In this document: piece after piece, positions 9,205-17,643 of the stretch
Layout of the letters: every line of letters begins with the position of its first letter
Numbering within the stretch: the stretch's first letter is position 1
DNA from: Nostoc sp. FACHB-892
GTDB taxonomy: Bacteria > Cyanobacteriota > Cyanobacteriia > Cyanobacteriales > Nostocaceae
Direction of reading: 5' to 3'
DNA length: 64,000 bases
Assembly (NCBI RefSeq): GCF_014698795.1
Contig: NZ_JACJTR010000037.1
Coordinates: forward strand, 1 to 64,000
Notes under the pieces: generated by a model
Databases searched by the model: none
What the model was told of the DNA's origin: nothing
The model's input: only the letters and a program-made list of their open reading frames with translations
Made by a program: the position numbers and the translations under genes

Positions 9205-10723
9205 CTGGACTTTGGACTAAAAGGCTAGAGAAAAGCAGTCAGCAGTAACACTGACTGCCGTAAAGTCAATGAAAGTAATCGATAAATCATTGACGTGATG
9301 ATCCTGACACAACTAGAAAAATTCCGCCAAGCTATCTACGATAGTTTGGGGAAGGCCAAAGATGCAGTATTTGAATTGATGGATGCAGTATTGACAAGTC
9401 CGAGTATCCCATCATTTGTAAGCTTGTCACAAAGCCCAGTATTTCGACGGCAATGGCCAAGCATTTATGCAGCACTGCATGATAGTCGTCCACCGAAAAG
9501 GAAGCTGATGAAGTTGCTGGTACAGGAGATAGCAACGGATGAACAGCCATTTCTAGCAGGAGATCATAGCTTTTGGTCACGACCAGAAGCGAGGACACTC
9601 AGGGAAAGAACTTTTCATGGGGACAGAGGAGGGAGCATAGGTATCGGACAAAGCTACAGTACTTTAGCCTGGATACCAGAGGCAGATGGGAGTTGGGCAT
9701 TGCCATTGAGACATGAACGGATAACCAGCTTTGAAACTCCAACAAGCAAAGCAGTATTTCAACTCAAAACTGTGACTCGTGAGTTAGGAGTCAGACCGCT
9801 CGCTGCTTATGACCGAGGTTATGGCAACGCCAAATTTGTCCAAGCAACAGAGAACATTGAGGTAGACCTGTTGTTGCGTTTAGCCTCAAACCGATGTGTT
9901 TGGGGTACACCCAGTGCTTATAAGGGACGAGGCGCTCCGTGCAAGCATGGTCATAAGTTCAAGCTGAATGACCCTGAAACCTGGCCAATAGCAAGGGAGA
10001 CTCTAGAAATCGAAGACCCCAAAATTGGTCAAGTTAAAGTGATGCGTTGGAGTGGGTTTCATTTCCTTCAATCGCCAAACCGGGCAATGGAAATCATTCG
10101 TGTCGAGGTCATTAAACCAGTAGGACGCAATCGGAAGTTTCAACCCTTATGGCTAGCTTGGTTAGGCAAGACGATGCCTGCATTAGAGAACCTTTGGCAC
10201 AAATACTTACGCCGCTTTGCCCTAGAACATTGGTATCGATTTGCAAAGCAGCGGTTATATTGGACACAACCTCAGCTTGGCTCTACTCAGGCAGCAGAGC
10301 GATGGAGTGACCTCATGCCCTTGTTAACTTGGCAACTATGGTTAGCACGCCTTGCCTGTATTGATTCTCCCTTGCCTTGGCAATCAACTCAGGATACACT
10401 GTCTCCAGGGCGTGTAGCACAAGCATTTCCCCTAATTTTGGCTACTATTGGAACTCCTGCTCAACCGCCTAAAACTCGCGGTAAATCACCTGGTCGTGCC
10501 CAAGGGCATCAGCCACCTCCTCGTCCCCGTTATCCCACCGTCAAAAAACACGCATCTAAACGACCTAAATCCGAAGAATCACTTAAGAATGCCGACCTAA
10601 CTGTTGCTTAGTTTCTGCTTCTTTTTCAACAATTAAACTTAACTCAGGCAACAGAAGGAGTTGAGTAACTTTCTCTTGCCATTCTATTCATTGCTGCTGA
10701 ATGCCAATTAGTCCAAACTCAAG
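9205..10723 (+). mobile_element. Insertion sequence with 21-bp terminal inverted repeats
   Basis: Bases 9205-9225 and the reverse complement of 10703-10723 match at 17 of 21 positions, including an unbroken TTTGGACTAA core. They flank one transposase gene. A 3-base GAT adjoins each end (9202-9204 and 10724-10726), a possible short target duplication. The right end is only 18 bases from the stop of the PEP-CTERM gene. Confidence 0.75.
9298..10611 (+). CDS. DDE-type transposase (NF041680-like)
   Basis: 437 residues. The overall pattern resembles the NF041680 family of putative transposases common in cyanobacteria. Likely catalytic acids are Asp in LAGDHSFW (about 90), Asp in LAAYDRGYGNA (about 170) and Glu in ALEHWYRFAKQRL (about 310). 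The C-terminus has the GTPAQPPKTRGKSPGRA basic tail typical of the group. It appears intact and fills the element between its terminal repeats. A GTG directly precedes the chosen ATG and could also start translation. Family name is from memory and needs a search. Confidence 0.85.
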   Translation: MILTQLEKFRQAIYDSLGKAKDAVFELMDAVLTSPSIPSFVSLSQSPVFRRQWPSIYAALHDSRPPKRKLMKLLVQEIATDEQPFLAGDHSFWSRPEARTLRERTFHGDRGGSIGIGQSYSTLAWIPEADGSWALPLRHERITSFETPTSKAVFQLKTVTRELGVRPLAAYDRGYGNAKFVQATENIEVDLLLRLASNRCVWGTPSAYKGRGAPCKHGHKFKLNDPETWPIARETLEIEDPKIGQVKVMRWSGFHFLQSPNRAMEIIRVEVIKPVGRNRKFQPLWLAWLGKTMPALENLWHKYLRRFALEHWYRFAKQRLYWTQPQLGSTQAAERWSDLMPLLTWQLWLARLACIDSPLPWQSTQDTLSPGRVAQAFPLILATIGTPAQPPKTRGKSPGRAQGHQPPPRPRYPTVKKHASKRPKSEESLKNADLTVA

Positions 10724-10741
10724 GATTTAAATTTGTGCCAA

Positions 10742-11566
10742 TTACTTTCTCATCAAAACCCTTCGGCTTGTTCTGTAGAACCCACTTCTAGCAAGAATCG
10801 CTAGAAAAGCGAACGCACCTAAACCAAACCAATTTTCCGGCTCAGGAACAGATTGTACCCCTAAAGAGGCAGAGTAAGAAAGCTCATCAGTATCAGGATC
10901 ATTTTTTAAAGGTATGCTGTAACTTGCTTCAATAGTTTTCAATCCCTCTTGCGTCCAGGGGATGGAAAAGATGCCGTCTTTATTCACATCTTCTATTGAT
11001 TGCCCCAAATATTCCACTAAAACATCTTTTATTGGCGCTCCGTCAAATAAAACCTGAACCTCAAGATTTTCTCCTGTTGCAACCTCAAAGGGATTTTCTA
11101 AAGGAACAATTTCGAGTTGAAGACCTAATGGCTCCTTTATCGCATCAGACCAGCTATAGAGGCTTTTGGGGTAATTAAAAGAGCGAAAGGCTTGAGTGTA
11201 TTCGGTTGTTGCTTCTTTTTTAGAGATGTTTAAATACTGGTTATCCGGGGTGACAACGTAAAAGCCTCGGTCTACAAAGGCGGATAGTGCTGCAACGTCT
11301 TTGTTAGGAATGATAGATATTCCATTTGGAAAATTCTTGATTTCAATAGGGACAACTGCTTTGGTTAGATTGTAAGCTGTGAGTTCCTTAACACTTGCCG
11401 GAGCATAGGAAAGTACTGAGTCTTCCCCCTCCTCTGGATGACCGAACAATAGCGGAATATCTTCGCCCTGATTGCCAAAGTAGAGAGAGTGAGCTACAGC
11501 AGGCTGAACCATTATCGGTAAAATGGTAATAGTCAAAAGCAACTCTCTTAGCCGGATTGTAATCAT
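10742..11566 (-). CDS. Secreted PEP-CTERM protein, DUF4198-like
   Basis: About 274 residues from the chosen start. A signal peptide is clear (RELLLTITILPIMVQPAVA, then HSLYFGNQ). The middle part, with FEVATGENLEVQVLFDGAPIKDVLVEY and GIFSIPWTQEGLKTIEASY, resembles DUF4198 periplasmic proteins, which are often linked to metal uptake. The end carries a PEP-CTERM sorting signal: VPEPENWFGLGAFAFLAIL then basic residues. I chose the internal ATG at 11566 because GAGAAG lies 4 bases upstream and the signal peptide starts there; a longer frame reaches 11626. It may act with the nearby metal-type importer, which is inference. Confidence 0.7.
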   Translation of the reverse strand: MITIRLRELLLTITILPIMVQPAVAHSLYFGNQGEDIPLLFGHPEEGEDSVLSYAPASVKELTAYNLTKAVVPIEIKNFPNGISIIPNKDVAALSAFVDRGFYVVTPDNQYLNISKKEATTEYTQAFRSFNYPKSLYSWSDAIKEPLGLQLEIVPLENPFEVATGENLEVQVLFDGAPIKDVLVEYLGQSIEDVNKDGIFSIPWTQEGLKTIEASYSIPLKNDPDTDELSYSASLGVQSVPEPENWFGLGAFAFLAILARSGFYRTSRRVLMRK

Positions 11567-12333
11567 TTTGCTTCTCGCTAATGTGTCGTTTTCGTATTGC
11601 TTTTGATACAGTTTTTTTAGTACCAAAAATAACTTGATTCAAGGATGACAGCGCCGTAAATAATTTGTTAATAAAGATAAAATCTCTTATGAGTAGCGAT
11701 AGCGTAACTATTACTACTTACAAGGTATTTTTTCTTACTACCTGTGCTTGTCAATTTCCAGACTAAGTTATTAAGTAAAACTTTGCCGTTCTCTGTCAAA
11801 AAACACAATGCCCCCCTTGGGCATTTACTAAGTTTTTTTTCCACGAATCAGAAAAATTTTGTACTTATGCTTGCCTGTAAATTGGTTGAATTGGTTGTCA
11901 AAAGAGGCAAAGGGCAAGGGGAAAAGCTGATACGGAGCTTGTTTTGCTCCAGTTCAAGCGAACAAAGAAGGAAGGGGCTTCTCAATCCTTGGAGGGCAGA
12001 GTAAAAAGGTACTAACAACAATTAATCTAATTTTATTCCTAAAGATAGATGAGTTTTTTAATTAAATCATTGTGTTTATAACACGGTTTTTCATTAAAAA
12101 TTGAATACTATTTTTAGTAGTTCCATAATTTTTTTCAATATCTAAAACTCTAGTGTTAAATAACCAATAAGATTACAATGGCTTTTTAATTGCTAAATGT
12201 AGCAATTAGTACTTAATTAAATTAAATTTGAAAGTTATTAGGTTAGGTAAACCGAAAAGTTTAAGTATGTCCTGTACCTTTTCGCTTTACCTTACACAAT
12301 AAACAAAGGCGAACTATTAGGTATTAAGAAATA
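11567..12333. other. AT-rich intergenic region with a G-rich dispersed repeat
   Basis: No convincing gene. Bases 11909-11990 hold a G-rich element also seen at 30127-30230 (shared CTGAnACGGAGCTTGT and GGGGCTTC). An open frame at 11744-12004 (+) runs through this repeat and lacks protein character. The rest is AT-rich sequence before the small exported protein gene. Confidence 0.5.
12245..12292. promoter_or_regulatory. Long hairpin in the leader of a small exported protein gene
   Basis: AGGTAAACCGAAAAG (12245-12259) pairs with CTTTTCGCTTTACCT (12278-12292), 14 of 15 positions, loop 18 bases. It ends 41 bases before the ATG at 12334. It could be an RNA control element or a terminator of upstream transcription; no T run follows. 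Confidence 0.45.
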
Positions 12334-12561
12334 ATGTTGAAACGTCGCACAATACTAGTTGGTTTAGCTGCGCTTGGCTTAAAGTTAGGTGTTAGTACAC
12401 AAGTTCATGGACAATCTACTAGCTGCCCAGAAGCTTGGCAAAGTGTCTACAATGAAGGGGCTGCTGGGGCAACAACGATAGTTACAGTTCCACTTTTGAA
12501 CTCCTTTTCACCATCTATCTTGCAAGTAGTCTTCAAATTGGCAGGTTATTGGGGTGGTTAA
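12334..12561 (+). CDS. Small exported protein with twin-arginine-like signal
   Basis: 75 residues. The start MLKRRTILVGLAALGLKLG resembles a Tat signal (RR followed by a hydrophobic stretch), ending near VHGQ around residue 26. The mature part is about 48 residues, with one Cys, and ends in LAGYWGG. I do not recognise a family. A long hairpin lies just upstream in its leader. It may be a truncated form of a larger secreted protein. Confidence 0.5.
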   Translation: MLKRRTILVGLAALGLKLGVSTQVHGQSTSCPEAWQSVYNEGAAGATTIVTVPLLNSFSPSILQVVFKLAGYWGG

Positions 12562-12774
12562 CGCCATACTTTGTTAACTTTTGGAGCATAATGTTGCTGT
12601 GAATTTTGGCTTTTAAGGCGTGTTATATCTATCGCAGGTTCAAATAATTTGACTACGTAGATGCTGAAATATGTTGTAGTCCAATCTCTAACGGGACTCG
12701 GCATTTCAGGAAATGCGATATCAGGGTCAGGGTTTTAGTTAACATAGAAATTCCCCTGACATTGCACACATTGT

Positions 12775-14037
12775 ATGCCCAAGACTTGGAACATCAAGAT
12801 AGATAACTATTTTCAAGCCAACCCCAATTGCATCATCGCCACCGCCCATGTAGACTCGTTCCCTATAGACCTGCCGCTAGAACCGAACATCCGCGAACCT
12901 AACCGTAAAAGCGCGACCTACAGACAAATCTTCGACTCGCTGACAACCGAACCTGCAAAATTCTTCTCTCGCCACAGTGGAATCGTTCTGTCAGCCAATA
13001 AAGCTAAACCTGTCAAGAATAAAACCGAACTCGAACTAGAAATTTTAGAAGCTAACGAGGGCGGTAGCGATGGGATTATCAACGGTGGTCACACAGTTTT
13101 AGCATTTGAGCAAGCGAAAAATTACAAATATGAACTAACCGAAGCTAGGGTAAAAATTACGATCCACATCGGATTGACTGAAGAATCAGCCAAAGACATA
13201 GCCCTAGCTTCAAATACTACAACGCCAGTAGATTCTCGCTCCAAGGTGAACGCCAGAGGTGATTACAAATTCATCAAGCAGTATTTAGTCCAGTTAGAAA
13301 GAGCAGAAGATAGAAAATTCCGCATCGCCTATTACCAAAACCAAAGCGGCGCACCCAGAAACGCTCAGTGCAATGTCACCCATTTGCTCAAGCTCCTTTA
13401 CTGCCTCGATAGAAATAAATACAATCCCGACGGCAATAAACGAACCAAGCACCCAGTAGGGATGAGTCTTCCAAGTAACATCACAGATGCAGAAAGGGAA
13501 CGATTAACCGCTTTACTGCCTCTACTTTCTCAAGCCTTGTGGATAGAGCAAAGACTGTACGAAATAATTCAAGACCATATCAGCAACCCCAGAAGAAAGG
13601 GTGCTAACGATTTAGCTTCAATAGATATACGTAAAACTACGTTGTTACCGGACAGCAAGTACTCATTCGGGTTTGGTGCGCCAACTGACCTCGCATTACC
13701 GATAATCGCGTCCTATCGGGTATTTCTCGATAAGGACTATAAATGGATTCTGCCATTTGACGAATTCGCCGAAGATTTCCTCCAACACTTGTGGGCTAAC
13801 TATTTTCGTAAATACTTGGTATCGGAGAAAACAGCAGGGAATACAGTCGGTACAAAAATTAGTCGTAATCAAGACATTTGGGAAAGTTTGTATATCTCTG
13901 CACAAAGTTATCTCAATTCTTCCTTGGTGAAAATGGTTAACTCTAGTAAGTCAGAAGAACCGAAGGTGACACAAGGTGCAAACAAGAGGGCAAAAAGGAA
14001 AAGTAATGGGATTAACGCAACCACTATTCCAAAATAA
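12775..14037 (+). CDS. AIPR-like abortive infection protein
   Basis: 420 residues, soluble. The segment GIINGGHTVLAFEQA (about 100-115) followed by VKITIHIGLTEESAKDIALASNTTTPVDSRSKV-like sequence matches the core of AIPR (abortive phage infection) proteins, where an INGGQT-type motif precedes an N-N/T-T run. The C-terminus is lysine rich. AIPR proteins are linked to phage exclusion, mechanism unclear. The gene converges with the decayed end of the importer operon, overlapping its remnant by 14 bases. No good ribosome binding site is seen before the ATG. Base composition differs a little from its neighbours. Confidence 0.6.
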   Translation: MPKTWNIKIDNYFQANPNCIIATAHVDSFPIDLPLEPNIREPNRKSATYRQIFDSLTTEPAKFFSRHSGIVLSANKAKPVKNKTELELEILEANEGGSDGIINGGHTVLAFEQAKNYKYELTEARVKITIHIGLTEESAKDIALASNTTTPVDSRSKVNARGDYKFIKQYLVQLERAEDRKFRIAYYQNQSGAPRNAQCNVTHLLKLLYCLDRNKYNPDGNKRTKHPVGMSLPSNITDAERERLTALLPLLSQALWIEQRLYEIIQDHISNPRRKGANDLASIDIRKTTLLPDSKYSFGFGAPTDLALPIIASYRVFLDKDYKWILPFDEFAEDFLQHLWANYFRKYLVSEKTAGNTVGTKISRNQDIWESLYISAQSYLNSSLVKMVNSSKSEEPKVTQGANKRAKRKSNGINATTIPK

Positions 14038-14172
14038 TTTTTTGTTTGCGTACCGCAACAGCTAATGTCACAACTAAACCAATCACCGCCAATGAAATCA
14101 AAACGGTGTGGAAACCACCTTGCTGCAAACTAAATTCTGTACGTTCGCTTATCTTTGAAGTGTGAGAGGAAT
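14024..14172 (-). pseudogene. C-terminal remnant of an MFS-type exporter
   Basis: The minus-strand frame reads SERTEFSLQQGGFHTVLIS, then LAVIGLVVTLAVAVRKQK, to a TAG at 14024-14026. This looks like the last transmembrane helix and basic tail of a 12-helix transporter such as an MFS efflux protein. No upstream part remains before the ABC ATPase gene. Placed at the end of the importer operon, it may be what is left of a metallophore or drug exporter. Confidence 0.35.
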
Positions 14173-14213
14173 TAACGCCTCGTTAGGGAAATGGCTGAAT
14201 CTGAAGATATAAT

Positions 14214-14819
14214 TCAATGCGCTGCTTTTAAATCAATCCTACGATGGCACAGGTACTTGAGTAGCGCAATGTCATGACTTATAACCAAAATACCTATTTC
14301 AACCTGGCAGGCATAGTCAATGACTGCACGCCAGATGAGTGCTTGAGTGTTGGTATCCAACATAGCAGTCATCTCGTCAGCAATTAAGTAGCGGGTCGCT
14401 CTATTGAGCGAGCGTGCGACTGCGATGCGCTGCAACTCTCCTCCGCTGAGTTCATGGGGAAAGCGACTTAGCCAACTAGAGTGAATTCCCAAACCTTGCA
14501 GAAGTTCTCTAGATGTTCCTTTTCCCTCTGCTAGGATTTGGCTAATCGGCCAGCGGGGGTTCATTGCTAGTTCTGGGTGCTGAAAGATGAGCTGTATCGG
14601 GCAATAGCCTTGTTTTGGCAGAGGCTTCCCGTCGATTGTGACTCTACCCTCCGTTGGTTGAAGATACCCGGCTAGTAGCTTACCTATAGTCGTTTTGCCC
14701 TGACCGCTTGGACCTTGCAAGCCCACAATTTCACTCTTGTTGATTTCAATACTGAAATCACGCAAAATCCAAGGTTGATTGACTCGATAGCGAAAAGACA
14801 ACTGTTCACCCTTCAGCAT
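14214..14819 (-). CDS. ABC importer ATPase (Opp/Nik F/E type)
   Basis: 201 residues. Walker A GPSGQGKTTIG near 36, Q-loop QLIFQHPELAMNPRW typical of Dpp/Opp/Nik ATPases near 80, signature LSGGELQRIAVARSL near 125, and a Walker B-like LIADEMTAML near 145 that ends in a Met-containing DEMTA rather than DEPTS; His switch in VISHDIALL. It lacks the C-terminal oligopeptide domain of longer family members, as NikE-type subunits do. It overlaps the preceding ATPase gene by 14 bases, so coupled translation is likely. It energises the importer together with its partner. Confidence 0.9.
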   Translation of the reverse strand: MLKGEQLSFRYRVNQPWILRDFSIEINKSEIVGLQGPSGQGKTTIGKLLAGYLQPTEGRVTIDGKPLPKQGYCPIQLIFQHPELAMNPRWPISQILAEGKGTSRELLQGLGIHSSWLSRFPHELSGGELQRIAVARSLNRATRYLIADEMTAMLDTNTQALIWRAVIDYACQVEIGILVISHDIALLKYLCHRRIDLKAAH

Positions 14820-15735
14820 GAATACACCTCACAGGAGCGCCTCGCACGATATGAAACTGGGGTCGGGCTTTTTGGCAAGCGTCAGTCACTAAGGGACAGC
14901 GGTCAGCAAACAGACAACCATCAGGAAGCGCCTCTGGACTGGGTTGGGTGCCTTTAACCGGTATGAAGCCATTTTGGGGCAGCGATCGCCACAGCGCTTG
15001 TGTGTAGGGATGACGCAGATTACCATCAGTAAAATCCTCTGCCGCCGCCACTTCCAATGTCGTGCCTGCGTAAAACACAGCTACTTTGTCTGCAACTCGC
15101 ACAGCGGCTTCCAGGTCATGGGTGATCAGAATTATAGCTTTGCCCTCATTTGCCAGTTCACGTAGATGGTTAAGTGTCTCAACAACTACATCTATATGTA
15201 AACCAGGAGTCGGTTCATCAGCAATCAACAGTTCAGCCCGTCCGACAGCTGCTGTAGCAACTAGTACTCGCCGAGACATGCCACCTGAAAGTTGAAAGGG
15301 GTAAAGCTGTTTAACTGGCAGGGGAAGAGCATAGCGTTCAAAGGTTTGATTTACAACTCCTCTTGCTTCGGTAGCAGGCAATCCACTCAAACGAGCTGCC
15401 CGATGTACTTGCGAACCCACTCTCATTAGGGGGTCAAGATAACTGACTGACTGGGGAATCAAGGCAATTTCCTTGCCCCGCAACTTGGTCTGACGCTCTG
15501 GGGTCAGGAGTTCTCCTTTAAAAATTATCTTGCCTGCAACCAAGGAATTATAAGGCAAAATACCCAAAATGGCGTGAGCTAGCAGACTTTTACCAGAGCC
15601 ACTAGAACCAACCACTGCCACCACTTCACCCGCACCAACCTCTAAATCCAAATCCATAATGACGGTCAGCCGTTTTTGGGTCAGACCCACATCGTACATG
15701 GTGAAAGTGACACTGAGGTTTTGAACTGATAGCAT
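14806..15735 (-). CDS. ABC importer ATPase (Opp/Nik D type)
   Basis: 309 residues. Walker A VGSSGSGKSLLAH near 44, Q-loop LIPQSVSYLDPLM near 95, signature LSGGMSRRVLVATA near 150, Walker B LLIADEPTPGLH near 172, and the C-terminal oligopeptide/dipeptide domain GCLFADRCPLVTDAC with three or four Cys that in related proteins can hold an iron-sulfur cluster. Partner of the ATPase at 14214-14819. The start codon is 9 bases after the stop of the permease gene. Confidence 0.92.
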   Translation of the reverse strand: MLSVQNLSVTFTMYDVGLTQKRLTVIMDLDLEVGAGEVVAVVGSSGSGKSLLAHAILGILPYNSLVAGKIIFKGELLTPERQTKLRGKEIALIPQSVSYLDPLMRVGSQVHRAARLSGLPATEARGVVNQTFERYALPLPVKQLYPFQLSGGMSRRVLVATAAVGRAELLIADEPTPGLHIDVVVETLNHLRELANEGKAIILITHDLEAAVRVADKVAVFYAGTTLEVAAAEDFTDGNLRHPYTQALWRSLPQNGFIPVKGTQPSPEALPDGCLFADRCPLVTDACQKARPQFHIVRGAPVRCIHAEG

Positions 15736-15744
15736 AGTATAATA

Positions 15745-16623
15745 TTACCCCTGGCTTGTTTTTGGGTCGAACAAAGCAAGCAGGCTCTGACCCAAGATGT
15801 CGAAGCTTTTGACCGCGAGCAGCAACGCTACTCCTGGCATTACCGCCAGCCACCAGTAGCCAGTGGATAGGTATCGCATTGACTCCGAGAGTATAATCCC
15901 GATTGCCGGAATCTCTGGCGGTAGACCCAAACCCAAAAAGGTAAGCCCAGCCTCGTGCAAAATTGCGTGGGGAAACAACAAAATCAACCCAACGAGGAAC
16001 TGGGGCACTAGGTGGGGCAGTATATGATTGCGGGCAATCCACAAGGGCGAGTGTCCTAGTTTAGAAGAGAGTTGCACGTAATCAGAACTTTTGATCTGAA
16101 GCACTTCAGCCCGCAGCAGACGAGCCAAGTTCATCCAATGGGTAATGGTGATGGCGATGATCAACCCCTTGACTCCGCCCCCAACAGCAAAGGCAATTAG
16201 GATAACTAATACTAAGTGAGGCAGGCTCAAGAATACATCAATTATCCAGATGATAAAGGTATCAACTTTACCACCCAGTGTAGCTGAGAGCGTTCCCAGT
16301 ACCAAGGCGATCATGGCGCTAAAGCTAGCGGTTAGCAGCCCCACCCATAGACTCAAGCTCAAACCGTGGAGCGTACGGGTGAACATATCTCGTCCCAACC
16401 AGTCAGTGCCAAACGGGTGAGCAAGTGTTGGAGGTTGGTTGCGTTCTTGTAAGGAAATTTCCAAACCAGCTTTACCAATCAGTTGGGTGCCAAGCAGCAG
16501 GATGCTCAGAACGATCGCGCACAGAGCAATAAGCATAAATGTCCGACTACGACGATTACTGAAGATGAGTGATAGTTTGCGTCCTAAAGTTTGAGGGGTT
16601 GAAATCGCAGTAGGAAGTTTCAT
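15745..16623 (-). CDS. ABC importer permease (Opp/Nik C type)
   Basis: 292 residues, about six transmembrane segments. The N-terminal segment SRTFMLIALCAIVLSILLLG is followed by HPFGTDWLGRDMFTR, the hallmark of the DppC/NikC family. The EAA-type loop contacting the ATPase is around KSSDYVQLSSKLGHSPLWI. The ATG overlaps the TGA of the upstream permease gene in an ATGA, so translation is coupled. Confidence 0.92.
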   Translation of the reverse strand: MKLPTAISTPQTLGRKLSLIFSNRRSRTFMLIALCAIVLSILLLGTQLIGKAGLEISLQERNQPPTLAHPFGTDWLGRDMFTRTLHGLSLSLWVGLLTASFSAMIALVLGTLSATLGGKVDTFIIWIIDVFLSLPHLVLVILIAFAVGGGVKGLIIAITITHWMNLARLLRAEVLQIKSSDYVQLSSKLGHSPLWIARNHILPHLVPQFLVGLILLFPHAILHEAGLTFLGLGLPPEIPAIGIILSESMRYLSTGYWWLAVMPGVALLLAVKSFDILGQSLLALFDPKTSQG

Positions 16624-17609
16624 GCTCTGGTACCTCCGATGCGGATGCGGGGATCAATCACTTGGTAGCTGAGGTCTGCCAAGGTGTTGCCGATAAACAC
16701 AAAGATGGCGCTGAACAAAACAATACCCACCAGTAGCGGGACATCATTACGCAAACCTGCCTGTAAGGTCGCACTACCTAACCCAGGATAGCCAAAGACC
16801 TTCTCAACTAACACAGTACCACCGAACAGTTCGCTAAGAGATGCAAATTGCAAAGTCAGGGCTGGTAAAGCAATATTGCGTAAACCGTGGTGCAAAATGA
16901 CTCCAGTTGTTGTTTCTCCCTGAGCGTAAGCAAACAGGGCATAGTTACTATTGAGGACTTGGATCAGTTTTTCGCGGGTTTGCAGAGCAATATTTGCAAC
17001 CCCAATAACGCTGAGAGCCAGAGCAGGTAGTAACAAATGGTATAGACGTTGCCAAAAAGTGACATCTTTAAGCAACACTCCTGGTGGAGTCGCACAACAC
17101 ATAGGAGTGACTTTTAAAGTGACGGAGAAGGTAATAAGCAGCAGCAATGCAATCCAAAAGGTGGGAGCAGAGGACAAAGTGTAAGCATACAGCCGAATTG
17201 CTTGATCCAGCAGTGAAGCTTGTTTCGCTCCTGCTAAGACACCTAAAGCGACTCCTAAAATACCTGAACCCAACCATGCCAGTGCCATTAACCAGAGTGA
17301 GGCTTGAAAGCGCTCGGCAATGACATCAGAAACTGGCTGATTGTAAGTCATGGAAGTTCCAAGGTTGCCTTGAAGTAGTTGCCCCAGCCAGAGAAAAAGT
17401 CGCATAACCAAAGGTTTGTCAAGCCCCCAACGCTGGATAATTAATTCTCTTTGTTCTGAACCGAGGCGAATTACGTCAGAACCAACATAAGCATTGACAG
17501 TGTCAACCGGAGATAAGCTAACTAGCACGAAAGTAAGGACAGCGACGGTTAGTAAGAGCAACAACAAATACAATAATTTTTGCAGAATAAATCGAATTAG
17601 GAAGTGCAT
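16620..17609 (-). CDS. ABC importer permease (Opp/Nik B type)
   Basis: 329 residues, six predicted transmembrane segments. The opening FILQKLLYLLLLLLTVAVLTFVL and then SPVDTVNAYVGSDV, LGLDKP-type RWGLDKPLVMRLFLWLGQLLQGNLGTS, is characteristic of DppB/NikB permeases. The C-terminal FGYPGLGSATLQAGLRNDVPLLVGIVLF is the conserved family end. It follows the binding protein gene by 34 bases and overlaps the next permease gene. Confidence 0.92.
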   Translation of the reverse strand: MHFLIRFILQKLLYLLLLLLTVAVLTFVLVSLSPVDTVNAYVGSDVIRLGSEQRELIIQRWGLDKPLVMRLFLWLGQLLQGNLGTSMTYNQPVSDVIAERFQASLWLMALAWLGSGILGVALGVLAGAKQASLLDQAIRLYAYTLSSAPTFWIALLLLITFSVTLKVTPMCCATPPGVLLKDVTFWQRLYHLLLPALALSVIGVANIALQTREKLIQVLNSNYALFAYAQGETTTGVILHHGLRNIALPALTLQFASLSELFGGTVLVEKVFGYPGLGSATLQAGLRNDVPLLVGIVLFSAIFVFIGNTLADLSYQVIDPRIRIGGTRA

Positions 17610-17643
17610 GATAAAGTTACCCAGAAGAGTAAAGGATGGGCTG

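Noticed and set aside
11744..12004. Open frame of 86 codons on the plus strand
   Set aside because: Its second half is the G-rich dispersed repeat; no start signal.
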